A stretch of DNA of 64,000 nt, from NCBI GenBank assembly GCA_024710355.1, contig JANJUX010000017.1:1-64000 (forward strand). Reading direction: 5' to 3'. The position numbers were made by a program, and so were the translations under genes. Each line of letters starts with the position of its first letter. Within the stretch, counting starts at the first letter, position 1. This document shows positions 7,586 through 14,814 of the stretch, in pieces. The notes beneath the pieces were generated by a model. That model ran no database searches. It worked only from the letters and a program-made list of their open reading frames with translations, and was not told the DNA's origin. This DNA is from Candidatus Rifleibacteriota bacterium (GTDB lineage: Bacteria; Muiribacteriota; Ozemobacteria; Ozemobacterales; Ozemobacteraceae).

Positions 7586-8242
7586 ATGCAACAGGAAATT
7601 GACGGTCATTATCATTACGAAGATCTTGCACGGGCTGAAGGCTTTCGGCTGATCGCCGGCGGCGACGAGGCCGGGCGCGGGCCGTGGGCCGGGCCGGTCT
7701 GTGCCGCCATGGTGATTCTGCCGGCCGATTGCCGCATTGCCGGGCTCGATGATTCGAAGAAACTCAGCCGACAGAAGCGCCGGGCACTTTTTGATGAGAT
7801 CAGAGCCCGGGCAACCGCCTACGGCATTGGCTGGGCGAGCGCCGAAGAAATCGACCGGCATAACATTCTCGAAGCGACCCGCCTGGCATTCAACCGCGCT
7901 TTCGACCAGCTGCAGCCGGCACCCGATTATCTGCTGCTCGACTTTATCAAGCTGCCCTGGCTGCGCCTGCCGCACCAGGCTTTTGCCAAAGGCGAGTCAA
8001 TCAGTGCTTCGGTCGCGGCGGCCTCGATTCTTGCGAAAGAAGCCCGCGACCTGCACATGGAAAACCTGGCGCAGAGTTTTCCTGATTATGGTTTCGAAAA
8101 GCACATGGGCTATGGCACGGCGGCGCACCAGCAGGCGCTGCGACAATTCGGCCCCTGCGCCGAACACCGCCGGTCGTTCAAGCCGGTTAAAGCCCTGCTG
8201 ACCCCGGCGCTGCACGATGAAACTCTCTTTACCCTCAAATAA
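7586..8242 (+). CDS. rnhB: Ribonuclease HII
   Basis: The 218-residue protein removes ribonucleotides from DNA and RNA from RNA-DNA hybrids. All the family motifs are present: IAGGDEAGRGPWAGPV with the DE catalytic pair, LDDSKKLSRQKR, the YLLLDF strand carrying the third acidic residue, KGESISASVAAASILAKEARD, and YGFEKHMGYGT near the C-terminus. Its last 26 bases overlap the start of the FliK-like gene, which indicates co-expression. The order rnhB, FliK-like, FlhB-like, yraN recurs in other lineages, as I recall. Confidence 0.97.
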   Translation: MQQEIDGHYHYEDLARAEGFRLIAGGDEAGRGPWAGPVCAAMVILPADCRIAGLDDSKKLSRQKRRALFDEIRARATAYGIGWASAEEIDRHNILEATRLAFNRAFDQLQPAPDYLLLDFIKLPWLRLPHQAFAKGESISASVAAASILAKEARDLHMENLAQSFPDYGFEKHMGYGTAAHQQALRQFGPCAEHRRSFKPVKALLTPALHDETLFTLK

Positions 8243-9278
8243 CGCCGATCCGGCGAACATCCGCCCGGTCAGAGCCGAGGTGGTCGCCAGCGAAGGTGGC
8301 CGCTCGCTGCTGCTGGTTAATGGCCGGCCGGTGCCGGTTGCCGGTGAATTCGCCGCCGGGCAACAGCTGAATGGCCGTCTGACGGCTACCGCCGGCGGTT
8401 TCAGTATCATCGCCGCCGACAATTCTGCCGGCGTTTCTGCCGAAAAACTGCTGCAGAACGCCGGACTGCACGAAAACGGGCCACAGCTTGCCGCCGCCAT
8501 GAAAAGCTACGGCGTGCCGGTTAACGCCGAAAACCTGCGCCTGGCCGCCGAACTGCTGAAACAGCTGCCCCGCAACGCCGCGAATCCGGAACTGGTGGCC
8601 CTGCTGCTGGCCCGAAAACTCCCCGCTGCGGCAGCGCCGCTGCTGCAGGCCTATCTGGCCGGCCGCCTGCAGGCAGCCGGTCTGTTCGCCAGACTCGACC
8701 GCGCCGGCCAGAGCACCCTGCAGAATGCCTGGGGGCAGGGTCGGCTCACCGATACTCTGCTGCAGATGTTCACGGCCGGCAAAGCCGGCGATGCGGCAAC
8801 CCTGCGCCGGCTTGCCGCCGGCGGCGAAGAGTGGGTCGCCGGGCTGCAGCTGCAGGAAATGCTGTCGATGCTGCCCGAACGCGGTCAGGAAGGCAGAATC
8901 TATTTTCAGTGGCCGATGTTCTGGCACGACCAGGATGTTCCCGATACCCTCGAAGGCGAAGCTTTCGTGCCCGACAGCTCAGACCAGGAACAGGGCTTCA
9001 GCCTGCGCCTGCTCGTCAACCCGCCCGCCTTCGGTCAGGTCGAAGTTGCCCTGCACCAGCAGCAGAAAACCCTGTGGGTCCACTTCGGCGTCGCCGAAGA
9101 ACACATCGACCTGTTCAAAAGCATCTTCGCCGCAACCCGCGCCCGCGTTCTCGCCAGCGGCGACTTCGACCAGGTGCGCCTCACCGTCGGCAAAGTCCGT
9201 CTTCTGAACAACTTCTTCAGCACCACCCCCGAACCCCCGCCAGCTCCGCCTCGCCCCAAACTCGACCTCAAAGCCTGA
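8217..9278 (+). CDS. FliK C-terminal-like protein of the rnhB-flhB-like-yraN cluster
   Basis: The 353-residue protein has no signal peptide or membrane segment. The first 250 residues are rich in Ala, Leu and Gly and lack strong motifs. The last 100 residues (FSLRLLVNPPAFGQVEVALHQQQ, then LWVHFGVAEEHIDLFK and LASGDFDQVRLTVGKV) resemble the C-terminal substrate-specificity-switch domain of the flagellar hook-length protein FliK. It ends in a proline-rich tail. Placement before an FlhB-like protein, the normal FliK partner, supports the assignment, though no other flagellar gene is nearby. The start overlaps rnhB. Confidence 0.6.
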   Translation: MKLSLPSNNADPANIRPVRAEVVASEGGRSLLLVNGRPVPVAGEFAAGQQLNGRLTATAGGFSIIAADNSAGVSAEKLLQNAGLHENGPQLAAAMKSYGVPVNAENLRLAAELLKQLPRNAANPELVALLLARKLPAAAAPLLQAYLAGRLQAAGLFARLDRAGQSTLQNAWGQGRLTDTLLQMFTAGKAGDAATLRRLAAGGEEWVAGLQLQEMLSMLPERGQEGRIYFQWPMFWHDQDVPDTLEGEAFVPDSSDQEQGFSLRLLVNPPAFGQVEVALHQQQKTLWVHFGVAEEHIDLFKSIFAATRARVLASGDFDQVRLTVGKVRLLNNFFSTTPEPPPAPPRPKLDLKA

Positions 9279-9341
9279 CTCTGTATTTTTTTGAGTAAGG
9301 CGTCATTATTCAATAGAATCGATAACCCGCTTTTAAAAATT

Positions 9342-9436
9342 GCGAGGCGAGAAGACGGGATTGCTTTTTCGTAAGCTTGTGACGAACGAAGTGAGGAATC
9401 GCTGGAGAAAAAGCAACCCGGCTGATAGGCCGAAGC
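9342..9436 (+). repeat. Hairpin repeat, full copy (copy 2)
   Basis: The left arm CGGG-A-TTGCTTTTTC (9356-9370) pairs with GAAAAAGCAA-CCCG (9407-9420), leaving one bulged A. The loop starts with GTAAGCTTGTGA (9371-9382) and ends with GAATCGCTG. The tail GCTGATAGGCCGAAGC follows. Arms, loop word and tail are shared with the copy at 23491-23581, but the arm sequence differs by paired changes. It separates the FliK-like gene from the FlhB-like promoter. Confidence 0.85.
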
Positions 9437-9473
9437 TGCACAAATAGCCTGACTCGCTTCGAGGGATTGGTTG

Positions 9474-9482
9474 TGGTATAAA
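9474..9482 (+). promoter_or_regulatory. Extended -10 promoter, leaderless FlhB-like gene
   Basis: TGGTATAAA ends six bases before the ATG at 9489. No ribosome binding site is present. The larger word TTGTGGTATAAA matches the galE promoter almost exactly. Confidence 0.55.
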
Positions 9483-9488
9483 TGAATT

Positions 9489-9773
9489 ATGGAAAAGAAC
9501 CGGGTTAAATTCGACGACGTGGCGGTGGCAATCAAATATGCCTTCGGCGAAGCCGGCGAGGCACCTAAAGTAGTAGCCTCGGGGCGCGGCTTTCAGGCCC
9601 GGCAGATCGTCGAACTGGCAAAAAAGAATGAGGTGCCGCTGCGCGAGGACAGCAGTCTGGCCGAATCACTGGCAAAGGTGCCGGTCGGCGTCGAAATCCC
9701 GGCGGAACTGTGGGGAGCAATGGCCGAAATTCTGGCACAGATTTATCTTCTCGACCGCCAGCAGCGGGCATGA
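9489..9773 (+). CDS. FlhB cytoplasmic-domain-like protein
   Basis: The 94-residue protein corresponds only to the soluble C-terminal domain of FlhB/YscU-type export switch proteins: VAVAIKYAFGEAGEAPKVVASG, then ARQIVELAKKNEVPLREDSSLAESL, ending in EIPAELWGAMAEILAQIY. In flagellar FlhB this domain self-cleaves at an NPTH site and switches export specificity together with FliK. There is no NPTH here and no membrane domain, so it is a stand-alone FlhB-like protein. Its stop overlaps the yraN start (ATGA). Family assignment is good; the function outside flagella is unknown. Confidence 0.8.
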   Translation: MEKNRVKFDDVAVAIKYAFGEAGEAPKVVASGRGFQARQIVELAKKNEVPLREDSSLAESLAKVPVGVEIPAELWGAMAEILAQIYLLDRQQRA

Positions 9774-10141
9774 GCCGCGAACGTATCGATCTCGGCCGCC
9801 GTGCCGAGGACCTGGCGCTCGAATATCTGCAAAGCATCGGCTACCGGCTGCAGGCGCGTAATTACCGCTTTCGCGGCGGCGAACTCGATCTGGTGATGTG
9901 CGACGGGCCGGTTCTCGTCTTTGTCGAAGTCAGATCGCGAACTTCACAGCAGCACGGCACACCGCTCGAAACCATCGACTTCAAAAAGCGCCGCCAGATA
10001 GAAAAAACCGCCGGCCTTTTCCTCGCCCGCGAAAAAATCAACCCCGACACCCCCTGCCGCTTCGACGCCATCGCCGTCGCCTTCGACACCGCCGAACCCC
10101 ATGTCGTGCACGTAAAAAACGCCTTCCTCTGCGGCGAATAA
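9770..10141 (+). CDS. yraN: UPF0102/YraN family predicted endonuclease-like protein
   Basis: The 123-residue protein carries the YraN signature LGRRAEDLALEYLQSIGYRLQARNYRFRGGELDLV, then LVFVEVRSR and a RRQIEKTAGLFL helix. The E-(x)-D and ExR residues match the Holliday-junction-resolvase-like nuclease core of this family, although its biochemical role is not established. The frame is open further upstream, but the ATG at 9770 overlaps the previous stop as ATGA and matches the family N-terminus. A weak hairpin follows. Confidence 0.92.
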   Translation: MSRERIDLGRRAEDLALEYLQSIGYRLQARNYRFRGGELDLVMCDGPVLVFVEVRSRTSQQHGTPLETIDFKKRRQIEKTAGLFLAREKINPDTPCRFDAIAVAFDTAEPHVVHVKNAFLCGE

Positions 10142-10151
10142 ACAGTATTTT

Positions 10152-10180
10152 GCCGGGTATTCCGGCGGCGATTTCTTTCT
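10152..10180 (+). terminator. Weak terminator-like hairpin after yraN
   Basis: GCCGG (10152-10156) pairs with CCGGC (10162-10166) around a five-base loop, and a GATTTCTTTCT stretch follows. The stem is short, so termination would be partial at best. Confidence 0.3.
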
Positions 10181-10240
10181 GGTAAACTATGGCCCATGTA
10201 TGGCCGATGAACATAGCAAAATCTCTTTTCAGGTGAACCA

Positions 10241-12934
10241 ATGAAACGTTATGGTCTGATGGTACTGCTTCTTTCTTCAGTCGCCTCTACCGCCCCCGCG
10301 CAGTTGAGCAACCAGCCCGAAAAAAACCGGGTCGACCCGACGCGCCAGAAAACCGGGGCCATGCAGGTATTTTCGCTCGGCCCGGACTCGCCGGCCATCG
10401 ATCAGGACAACAGGAGCCTGCGTCAGTCGGGCACGGTTATCGCGAGTGCCGAAGAGTCTGCTCAGCTTGACAGAAACAGCCCCGACTACATCAGACAGCG
10501 CCTGGCCCAGCTCGAACAGGCTCTTTATTTAAAAACCCGCAATGACGTGATCAGAGAAAAGACGGCCGCAGTGCCGGCCGGCCCCCAGAAAGCCGCAAAG
10601 ACCCTTTATAACGAAAAAGACGAACTGGCGGCCCGTGAATTGTTCGCCTATGACCAGTTCGACGTCGAAAAAGAAGTGCAGAAACGCCTGGCCACCGAAC
10701 TGCTGTTGAAAAATTTTGGCCGTGAGTTCTTCGAACAGGGCGAGCAGATTCAGGCCAGCCTGTTCTCGGGCCTGGCGCCTTCGAATTACCAGCTCGGGCC
10801 CGGCGACGCCCTGAAAATCATCATCTGGTCTGAGCTCGGCGACGAAACCGTCTACGATGTGCAGGTAAACCCCGAAGGCCAGGTCTACGTGCCGATTCTC
10901 GGCGTGCTTGGCGTCAGCGGCCAGACGGTCGGCGAATTCGAACAGATGGTGCTCGGCCGCCTTTCAGGCAAATTCAAACACTTCAAAGGGCAGGCGACCC
11001 TGACCAAAGTCAGAACCATTCAGATTTTTGTCGTCGGCGAAGTTGAAAAGCCGGGCGCCATGAACGTTTCTGGTCTGGCTACTGCATTTTCGGCTCTTTA
11101 TCAGGCAGGTGGCCCGACCCAGCGTGGTTCGATGCGGCATGTCAAGGTGCTCGATTCGACCGGCAAGTCTAAAACCATCGACCTTTATCGTTATTTCCTG
11201 TCGGGTGACCGCAGCCAGGATATCCCGGTCAAGAATGGCGACACGATTTTCGTGCCCGCCGCCGAGAACCGGATCAGCGTCACCGGTATGGTCAACCGCC
11301 CGGCCATCTACGAACTTTTCGGCGAAACCAGTCTTGCCGATGCCATCGAAATGGCCGGCAAAGTATTGCCCAAAGCCTATTCGGGCCGGGTTCTCGTAAC
11401 CCGCTGGACCGGCGACCAACGCCGTGAATCATTCGATATCAGACTTTCAGACGAAACCGCCCTCAAAAAATTCATGCTCAGTAATGGCGATGAAATCAAG
11501 GTTGAGCAGGCAACCGAAATGGTCGGCAATCTCGTGACCCTCGAAGGCCCGGTCAACCGGCCGGGCGAATACTCGGTCGATGCGGCCCTCACGATCAGCG
11601 ACCTGATTAACCGCGCCGGCGGTCTGATCGGTGAAGAGGCGAATCTCGAACGCGGCCAGATCTACCGCAAGGGCCCGGCCGGTCAGCAGGAAGTCATCGC
11701 TTTCAACGTCAAATTCGCTCTTGCCGGTGACAAATCGCAGAACCACGCGCTCAAACCCTTTGACCGGGTTCGCCTGTTCGCCGAAGAGGAAATTACTCCC
11801 GATACCCGCCGTCTGACCATCGATGGCGCCATTCGCCGCCCCGGTCAGTATGTGTTCCGCGAAGGCATGAAACTTTCTGACCTGGTGGTCAAGGCTCAGG
11901 GCACCTCGATCGATGCGGCCGACATGGTCGAAATCGCCAGAGTCCAGGAAGGCAACGGCAGCGAAATTATCCGCGCCAGCCTGAAAGCCGCCCTGGCCGA
12001 CCAGAATTCGCCCGACAATATCGTATTGCAGCCCCTCGACCGCATCAGCGTGCTGGCACGCGGCGACAGTATGATCGAACCCGAAATCGTCTACCTGAAA
12101 GGCCAGGTCATGCGCCCGGGCCCCTATGCCCTGAAACACCGCGGTGAACGCCTCAGCAGCCTGATCGAAAGGGCCGGCGGTCTTACCGGCATGGCCTTTG
12201 CCGACGGTGCCGTGTTCATGCGCCGTATCGACCATATTACCTCTGAAAAACAGCTCGAAACCACTGAAACGGTGCAGGATGACCTTTTCCGCCAGGCGAC
12301 TCTCGACCTGCGAGCCGACCTGCTGCGTTCCGGCGCCAAAGTTGACGATCTGAAGACCCTGCGCCAGGAAGTGGAAGGTGAACGCGCCGAGCAGCAGATC
12401 GTGCAGAAGCAGGCTGGCATGATGCCCGAGGCGACCGACAAGAACCTTGTCGAAGGCCAGGCTTCGGGATACGCCGGTATCGAAATGTCGAGCCGCAGCC
12501 TCAAGAACAAGATGATGCGCATTCCCGTGCCGATGAGTAAAATTCTCGACGGCCGCGCCTCGGAATATGATGATGTGGCGCTGCTTGACGGTGACCAGAT
12601 CACCATTCCGGTGGTGCCGACCACCGTTTCGGTGCTCGGTGCGGTTATGAACCCGACCACGATTCTCTTCAACCCCGGTCATTCATCGGGCTATTACATC
12701 AACCGCGCCGGTGGTTTCAATTCACATTCAGATCACCGCCGCACCATTGTCGTGCGCGCGAATGGCGAAGTGCTGCGCATGCGCAGCATCAGAAAAATCG
12801 AACGGGGCGACATCATTCTCGTACCGCCGCGCCCGAAACTCGTGCGCCCCGACCCGCTCAAGGAACTCGGCACGATTGCCGGTATCATCGGTAATCTCGC
12901 CGTCACCTACAAGGTCGTCGACGACACCAAATAA
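10241..12934 (+). CDS. Polysaccharide export protein with about six SLBB domains
   Basis: The 897-residue protein has a signal peptide (KRYGLMVLLLSSVASTAPAQ). A Poly_export domain starts near residue 180 with YQLGPGDALKI and VNPEGQVYVPILG. SLBB-type repeats then recur, each opening with a G-x-V-x-x-P-like core: VGEVEKPGAM, TGMVNRPAIY, EGPVNRPGEY, DGAIRRPGQY, KGQVMRPGPY and LGAVMNPTTI. Wza-type outer-membrane exporters have one or two SLBB domains; this is a long multi-SLBB form. A charged helical insert lies near residues 670-740. GGTGAA before the ATG is a weak ribosome site, and a TGGTAAACT extended -10 lies at 10180-10188. No polymerase, tyrosine-kinase or glycosyltransferase genes adjoin it. 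Confidence 0.9.
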   Translation: MKRYGLMVLLLSSVASTAPAQLSNQPEKNRVDPTRQKTGAMQVFSLGPDSPAIDQDNRSLRQSGTVIASAEESAQLDRNSPDYIRQRLAQLEQALYLKTRNDVIREKTAAVPAGPQKAAKTLYNEKDELAARELFAYDQFDVEKEVQKRLATELLLKNFGREFFEQGEQIQASLFSGLAPSNYQLGPGDALKIIIWSELGDETVYDVQVNPEGQVYVPILGVLGVSGQTVGEFEQMVLGRLSGKFKHFKGQATLTKVRTIQIFVVGEVEKPGAMNVSGLATAFSALYQAGGPTQRGSMRHVKVLDSTGKSKTIDLYRYFLSGDRSQDIPVKNGDTIFVPAAENRISVTGMVNRPAIYELFGETSLADAIEMAGKVLPKAYSGRVLVTRWTGDQRRESFDIRLSDETALKKFMLSNGDEIKVEQATEMVGNLVTLEGPVNRPGEYSVDAALTISDLINRAGGLIGEEANLERGQIYRKGPAGQQEVIAFNVKFALAGDKSQNHALKPFDRVRLFAEEEITPDTRRLTIDGAIRRPGQYVFREGMKLSDLVVKAQGTSIDAADMVEIARVQEGNGSEIIRASLKAALADQNSPDNIVLQPLDRISVLARGDSMIEPEIVYLKGQVMRPGPYALKHRGERLSSLIERAGGLTGMAFADGAVFMRRIDHITSEKQLETTETVQDDLFRQATLDLRADLLRSGAKVDDLKTLRQEVEGERAEQQIVQKQAGMMPEATDKNLVEGQASGYAGIEMSSRSLKNKMMRIPVPMSKILDGRASEYDDVALLDGDQITIPVVPTTVSVLGAVMNPTTILFNPGHSSGYYINRAGGFNSHSDHRRTIVVRANGEVLRMRSIRKIERGDIILVPPRPKLVRPDPLKELGTIAGIIGNLAVTYKVVDDTK

Positions 12935-12939
12935 TCGTG

Positions 12940-12945
12940 TATAAT
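12940..12945 (+). promoter_or_regulatory. -10 hexamer of the ATP-cone/uridine kinase gene
   Basis: A consensus TATAAT preceded by CGTG lies 35 bases before the ATG at 12981, and AGAGG precedes that ATG. No matching -35 hexamer is obvious. Confidence 0.5.
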
Positions 12946-12980
12946 TATCAGTCTGATATCTTTGTTTAAGAGGTAGGTTA

Positions 12981-14333
12981 ATGCCCCATCAGAAGAATCC
13001 GGTAGAAAAGATCGTTAAACGCAATGGCCAGGTCGTGCCATTCGACAAGGAAAAAATCGTCAACGCCATTTTCAAGGCCGCCGTCGAAGTCGGTGGCGAG
13101 GACCGCCGCCTTGCCGAAATTCTCGCCGACAAGGTCGTGCATCAGCTTGAACTGACGAAACAACCGCCGGCACTGCCGAGCGTCGAAGAAGTTCAGGACC
13201 TCATCGAAAAGGAATTGATCGAAGCCGGGCATGCACGCACGGCCAAGACTTTTATCATTTTCCGCCACATTCACAACAAGCTGCGCGAAGGCCAGGAAAA
13301 GCAGCAGGCCAGCTCTTCCGGCAACATTCCCTATAAAAAGATCTGGCAGGTGCTGAACTGGTCGATCGATAACAACTGCTTCAGCGTCGACAAAATCAAC
13401 GAGCATATCGAAAAGGGCACTTACCCTGAACTGGTCAAGGCAGTTACCGCCAAATACGACGCCGACATCGCTTCGGCCGCCGAAAAGATCATCGCCCGCA
13501 AAGATCAGGTGCGCATCGTCATCATCGCCGGGCCGTCGAGCTCAGGCAAGACGACCACCACGATCAAGGTCGGCGAGCACCTGCAGAAAATGGGCTACGA
13601 ACTGGTGTCGATGGAACTTGACAACTATTATTTCGACCTCGAACACCACCCGCGCGATGAATTCGGCGATTATGACTTCGAAACCCCCGAAGCGCTCGAT
13701 CTCAAGCTGATCAACCAGCATCTGGCCGACCTGCTCGATGGCAAGACCATTCAGATGCCGCGCTATAACTTCAAGACCGGTAAACGCGAAGCGGAAACCG
13801 ACCCGATGAAGCTCGAAAAGAACCAGATTCTGCTGCTCGACAGTCTGCACGGCCTCTATGGCCCGATGACCAGCAGCGTGCCCGATGAAAAGAAATTCAA
13901 GCTCTACATCGAAACCCTCTGCCAGATAAAGAACAAAGCCGGCGAGTTCATTCGCTGGACCGACGTGCGCCTGCTGCGCCGAATGGTGCGCGATTCGTGG
14001 CACCGCAGCTACAACCCGCGCCAGACCCTCGAACACTGGCATTATGTGCGCCGTTCCGAAATTCAGCACATCATTCCGTTCCTTGGCACCGTCGACCACA
14101 TCATTGACGGCTCACTGCCATACGAACTGCCGGTCTACAAGAAACATCTGTTCCACTTCTTTCCCGATTTCGTGAAAGACTATCGCGAAAACCCGAAACG
14201 CCAGGATGCCTACATCAGAGCCAAACGCGTTTTCGATATCCTCGACTCCCTCAAAGTCTGGGAAGACGAATCGGTTATCCCGAAAGACGCCCTGATCCGC
14301 GAATACATCGGCGGCAGTATCTACGAATACTGA
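12981..14333 (+). CDS. ATP-cone plus uridine-kinase-like protein
   Basis: The 450-residue protein begins with an ATP-cone (residues about 5-95: VKRNGQVVPFDKEKIVNAIF), the nucleotide-sensing module known from ribonucleotide reductases and NrdR. A uridine-kinase-like P-loop domain follows from about residue 175 (VIIAGPSSSGKTTTTIKV), with the LDNYY and RYNFKTG substrate-region motifs. It is longer than the standalone Udk (about 210 residues) and matches the long form that fuses a regulatory domain to the kinase. Phosphorylation of uridine or a related nucleoside under ATP/dATP feedback is the likely role; the actual substrate is not certain. It ends at a strong terminator. Confidence 0.88.
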   Translation: MPHQKNPVEKIVKRNGQVVPFDKEKIVNAIFKAAVEVGGEDRRLAEILADKVVHQLELTKQPPALPSVEEVQDLIEKELIEAGHARTAKTFIIFRHIHNKLREGQEKQQASSSGNIPYKKIWQVLNWSIDNNCFSVDKINEHIEKGTYPELVKAVTAKYDADIASAAEKIIARKDQVRIVIIAGPSSSGKTTTTIKVGEHLQKMGYELVSMELDNYYFDLEHHPRDEFGDYDFETPEALDLKLINQHLADLLDGKTIQMPRYNFKTGKREAETDPMKLEKNQILLLDSLHGLYGPMTSSVPDEKKFKLYIETLCQIKNKAGEFIRWTDVRLLRRMVRDSWHRSYNPRQTLEHWHYVRRSEIQHIIPFLGTVDHIIDGSLPYELPVYKKHLFHFFPDFVKDYRENPKRQDAYIRAKRVFDILDSLKVWEDESVIPKDALIREYIGGSIYEY

Positions 14334-14342
14334 TTCAGTCAT

Positions 14343-14380
14343 AAAAAACGGGCCGGTCTGACGACCGGCCCATTTTTTAT
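14343..14380. terminator. Bidirectional rho-independent terminator
   Basis: GGGCCGGTC-TGAC-GACCGGCCC (14350-14371) is a perfect 9-bp stem flanked by AAAAAA on the left and ATTTTTTAT on the right. It lies between convergent genes and can stop transcripts from both sides. Confidence 0.92.
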
Positions 14381-14384
14381 GTCT

Positions 14385-14410
14385 GCGAAACCCGGCTGAT
14401 AGGCCGAAGC
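14385..14410 (+). repeat. Hairpin repeat, 3' module only (copy 3)
   Basis: GCGAAACCCGGCTGATAGGCCGAAGC matches the last part of copies 1 and 2, but the AT-rich stem arm is reduced to AAA. It lies just after the terminator and eight bases before the yjbQ stop codon. Confidence 0.75.
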
Positions 14411-14417
14411 TTATGAA

Positions 14418-14813
14418 TCAGGGAATACTGATAATCAGGCTGCGGGTGCGGGGGCCGTCGAATTCGCAGAGGTAGATGCCCTGCCAGGTGCCGAGCACCA
14501 GGTCGCCGTTGGCGACGATGAAGGTGTGGCAGGTGCCGAGCAGACTCGATTTTACATGCGCGGCACTGTTGCCTTCGGCGTGCCGGTCGTTCGGGTCATA
14601 GGTCGGAAACGCCTGTTCGAGGCGGCGCAGCATGTCGCTGACAACCGACGGGTCAGCATTCTCGTTGATGGTGAGTGCGGCGGTCGTGTGCGGCACCGAC
14701 ACGACGATGTGACCGTCGGTCATGCCCGATGCGGCGACGAAGCGCCTGATGGTCGACGTAACGTCGACCATGGCCTGCTTGGCCGGGGTTCTGATACTTT
14801 CTTCGAAAATCAT
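14418..14813 (-). CDS. yjbQ: YjbQ/UPF0047 family protein
   Basis: The 131-residue protein has the family pattern SVPHTTAALTINENADPSVVSDML, then DRHAEGNSAAHVKSSLLG and GTWQGIYLCEFDGPR. Conserved His, Glu and Asn residues in these motifs form the putative active site. YjbQ of E. coli has weak thiamine-phosphate-synthase activity, and the physiological role remains unclear. Its start lies one base past the stop of the alpha-amylase-like gene, so the two are co-transcribed. Confidence 0.93.
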   Translation of the reverse strand: MIFEESIRTPAKQAMVDVTSTIRRFVAASGMTDGHIVVSVPHTTAALTINENADPSVVSDMLRRLEQAFPTYDPNDRHAEGNSAAHVKSSLLGTCHTFIVANGDLVLGTWQGIYLCEFDGPRTRSLIISIP

Positions 14814-14814
14814 G

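Noticed and set aside
9342..9436. Resemblance of the hairpin element (TAACCCGGCTGATAGGCCG) to the 3' end of 23S rRNA (CCGGTACTAATAGGCCG)
   Set aside because: The similarity is short, gapped and remembered rather than aligned; the flanking stems do not match rRNA helices. Not enough to claim an rRNA-derived repeat.
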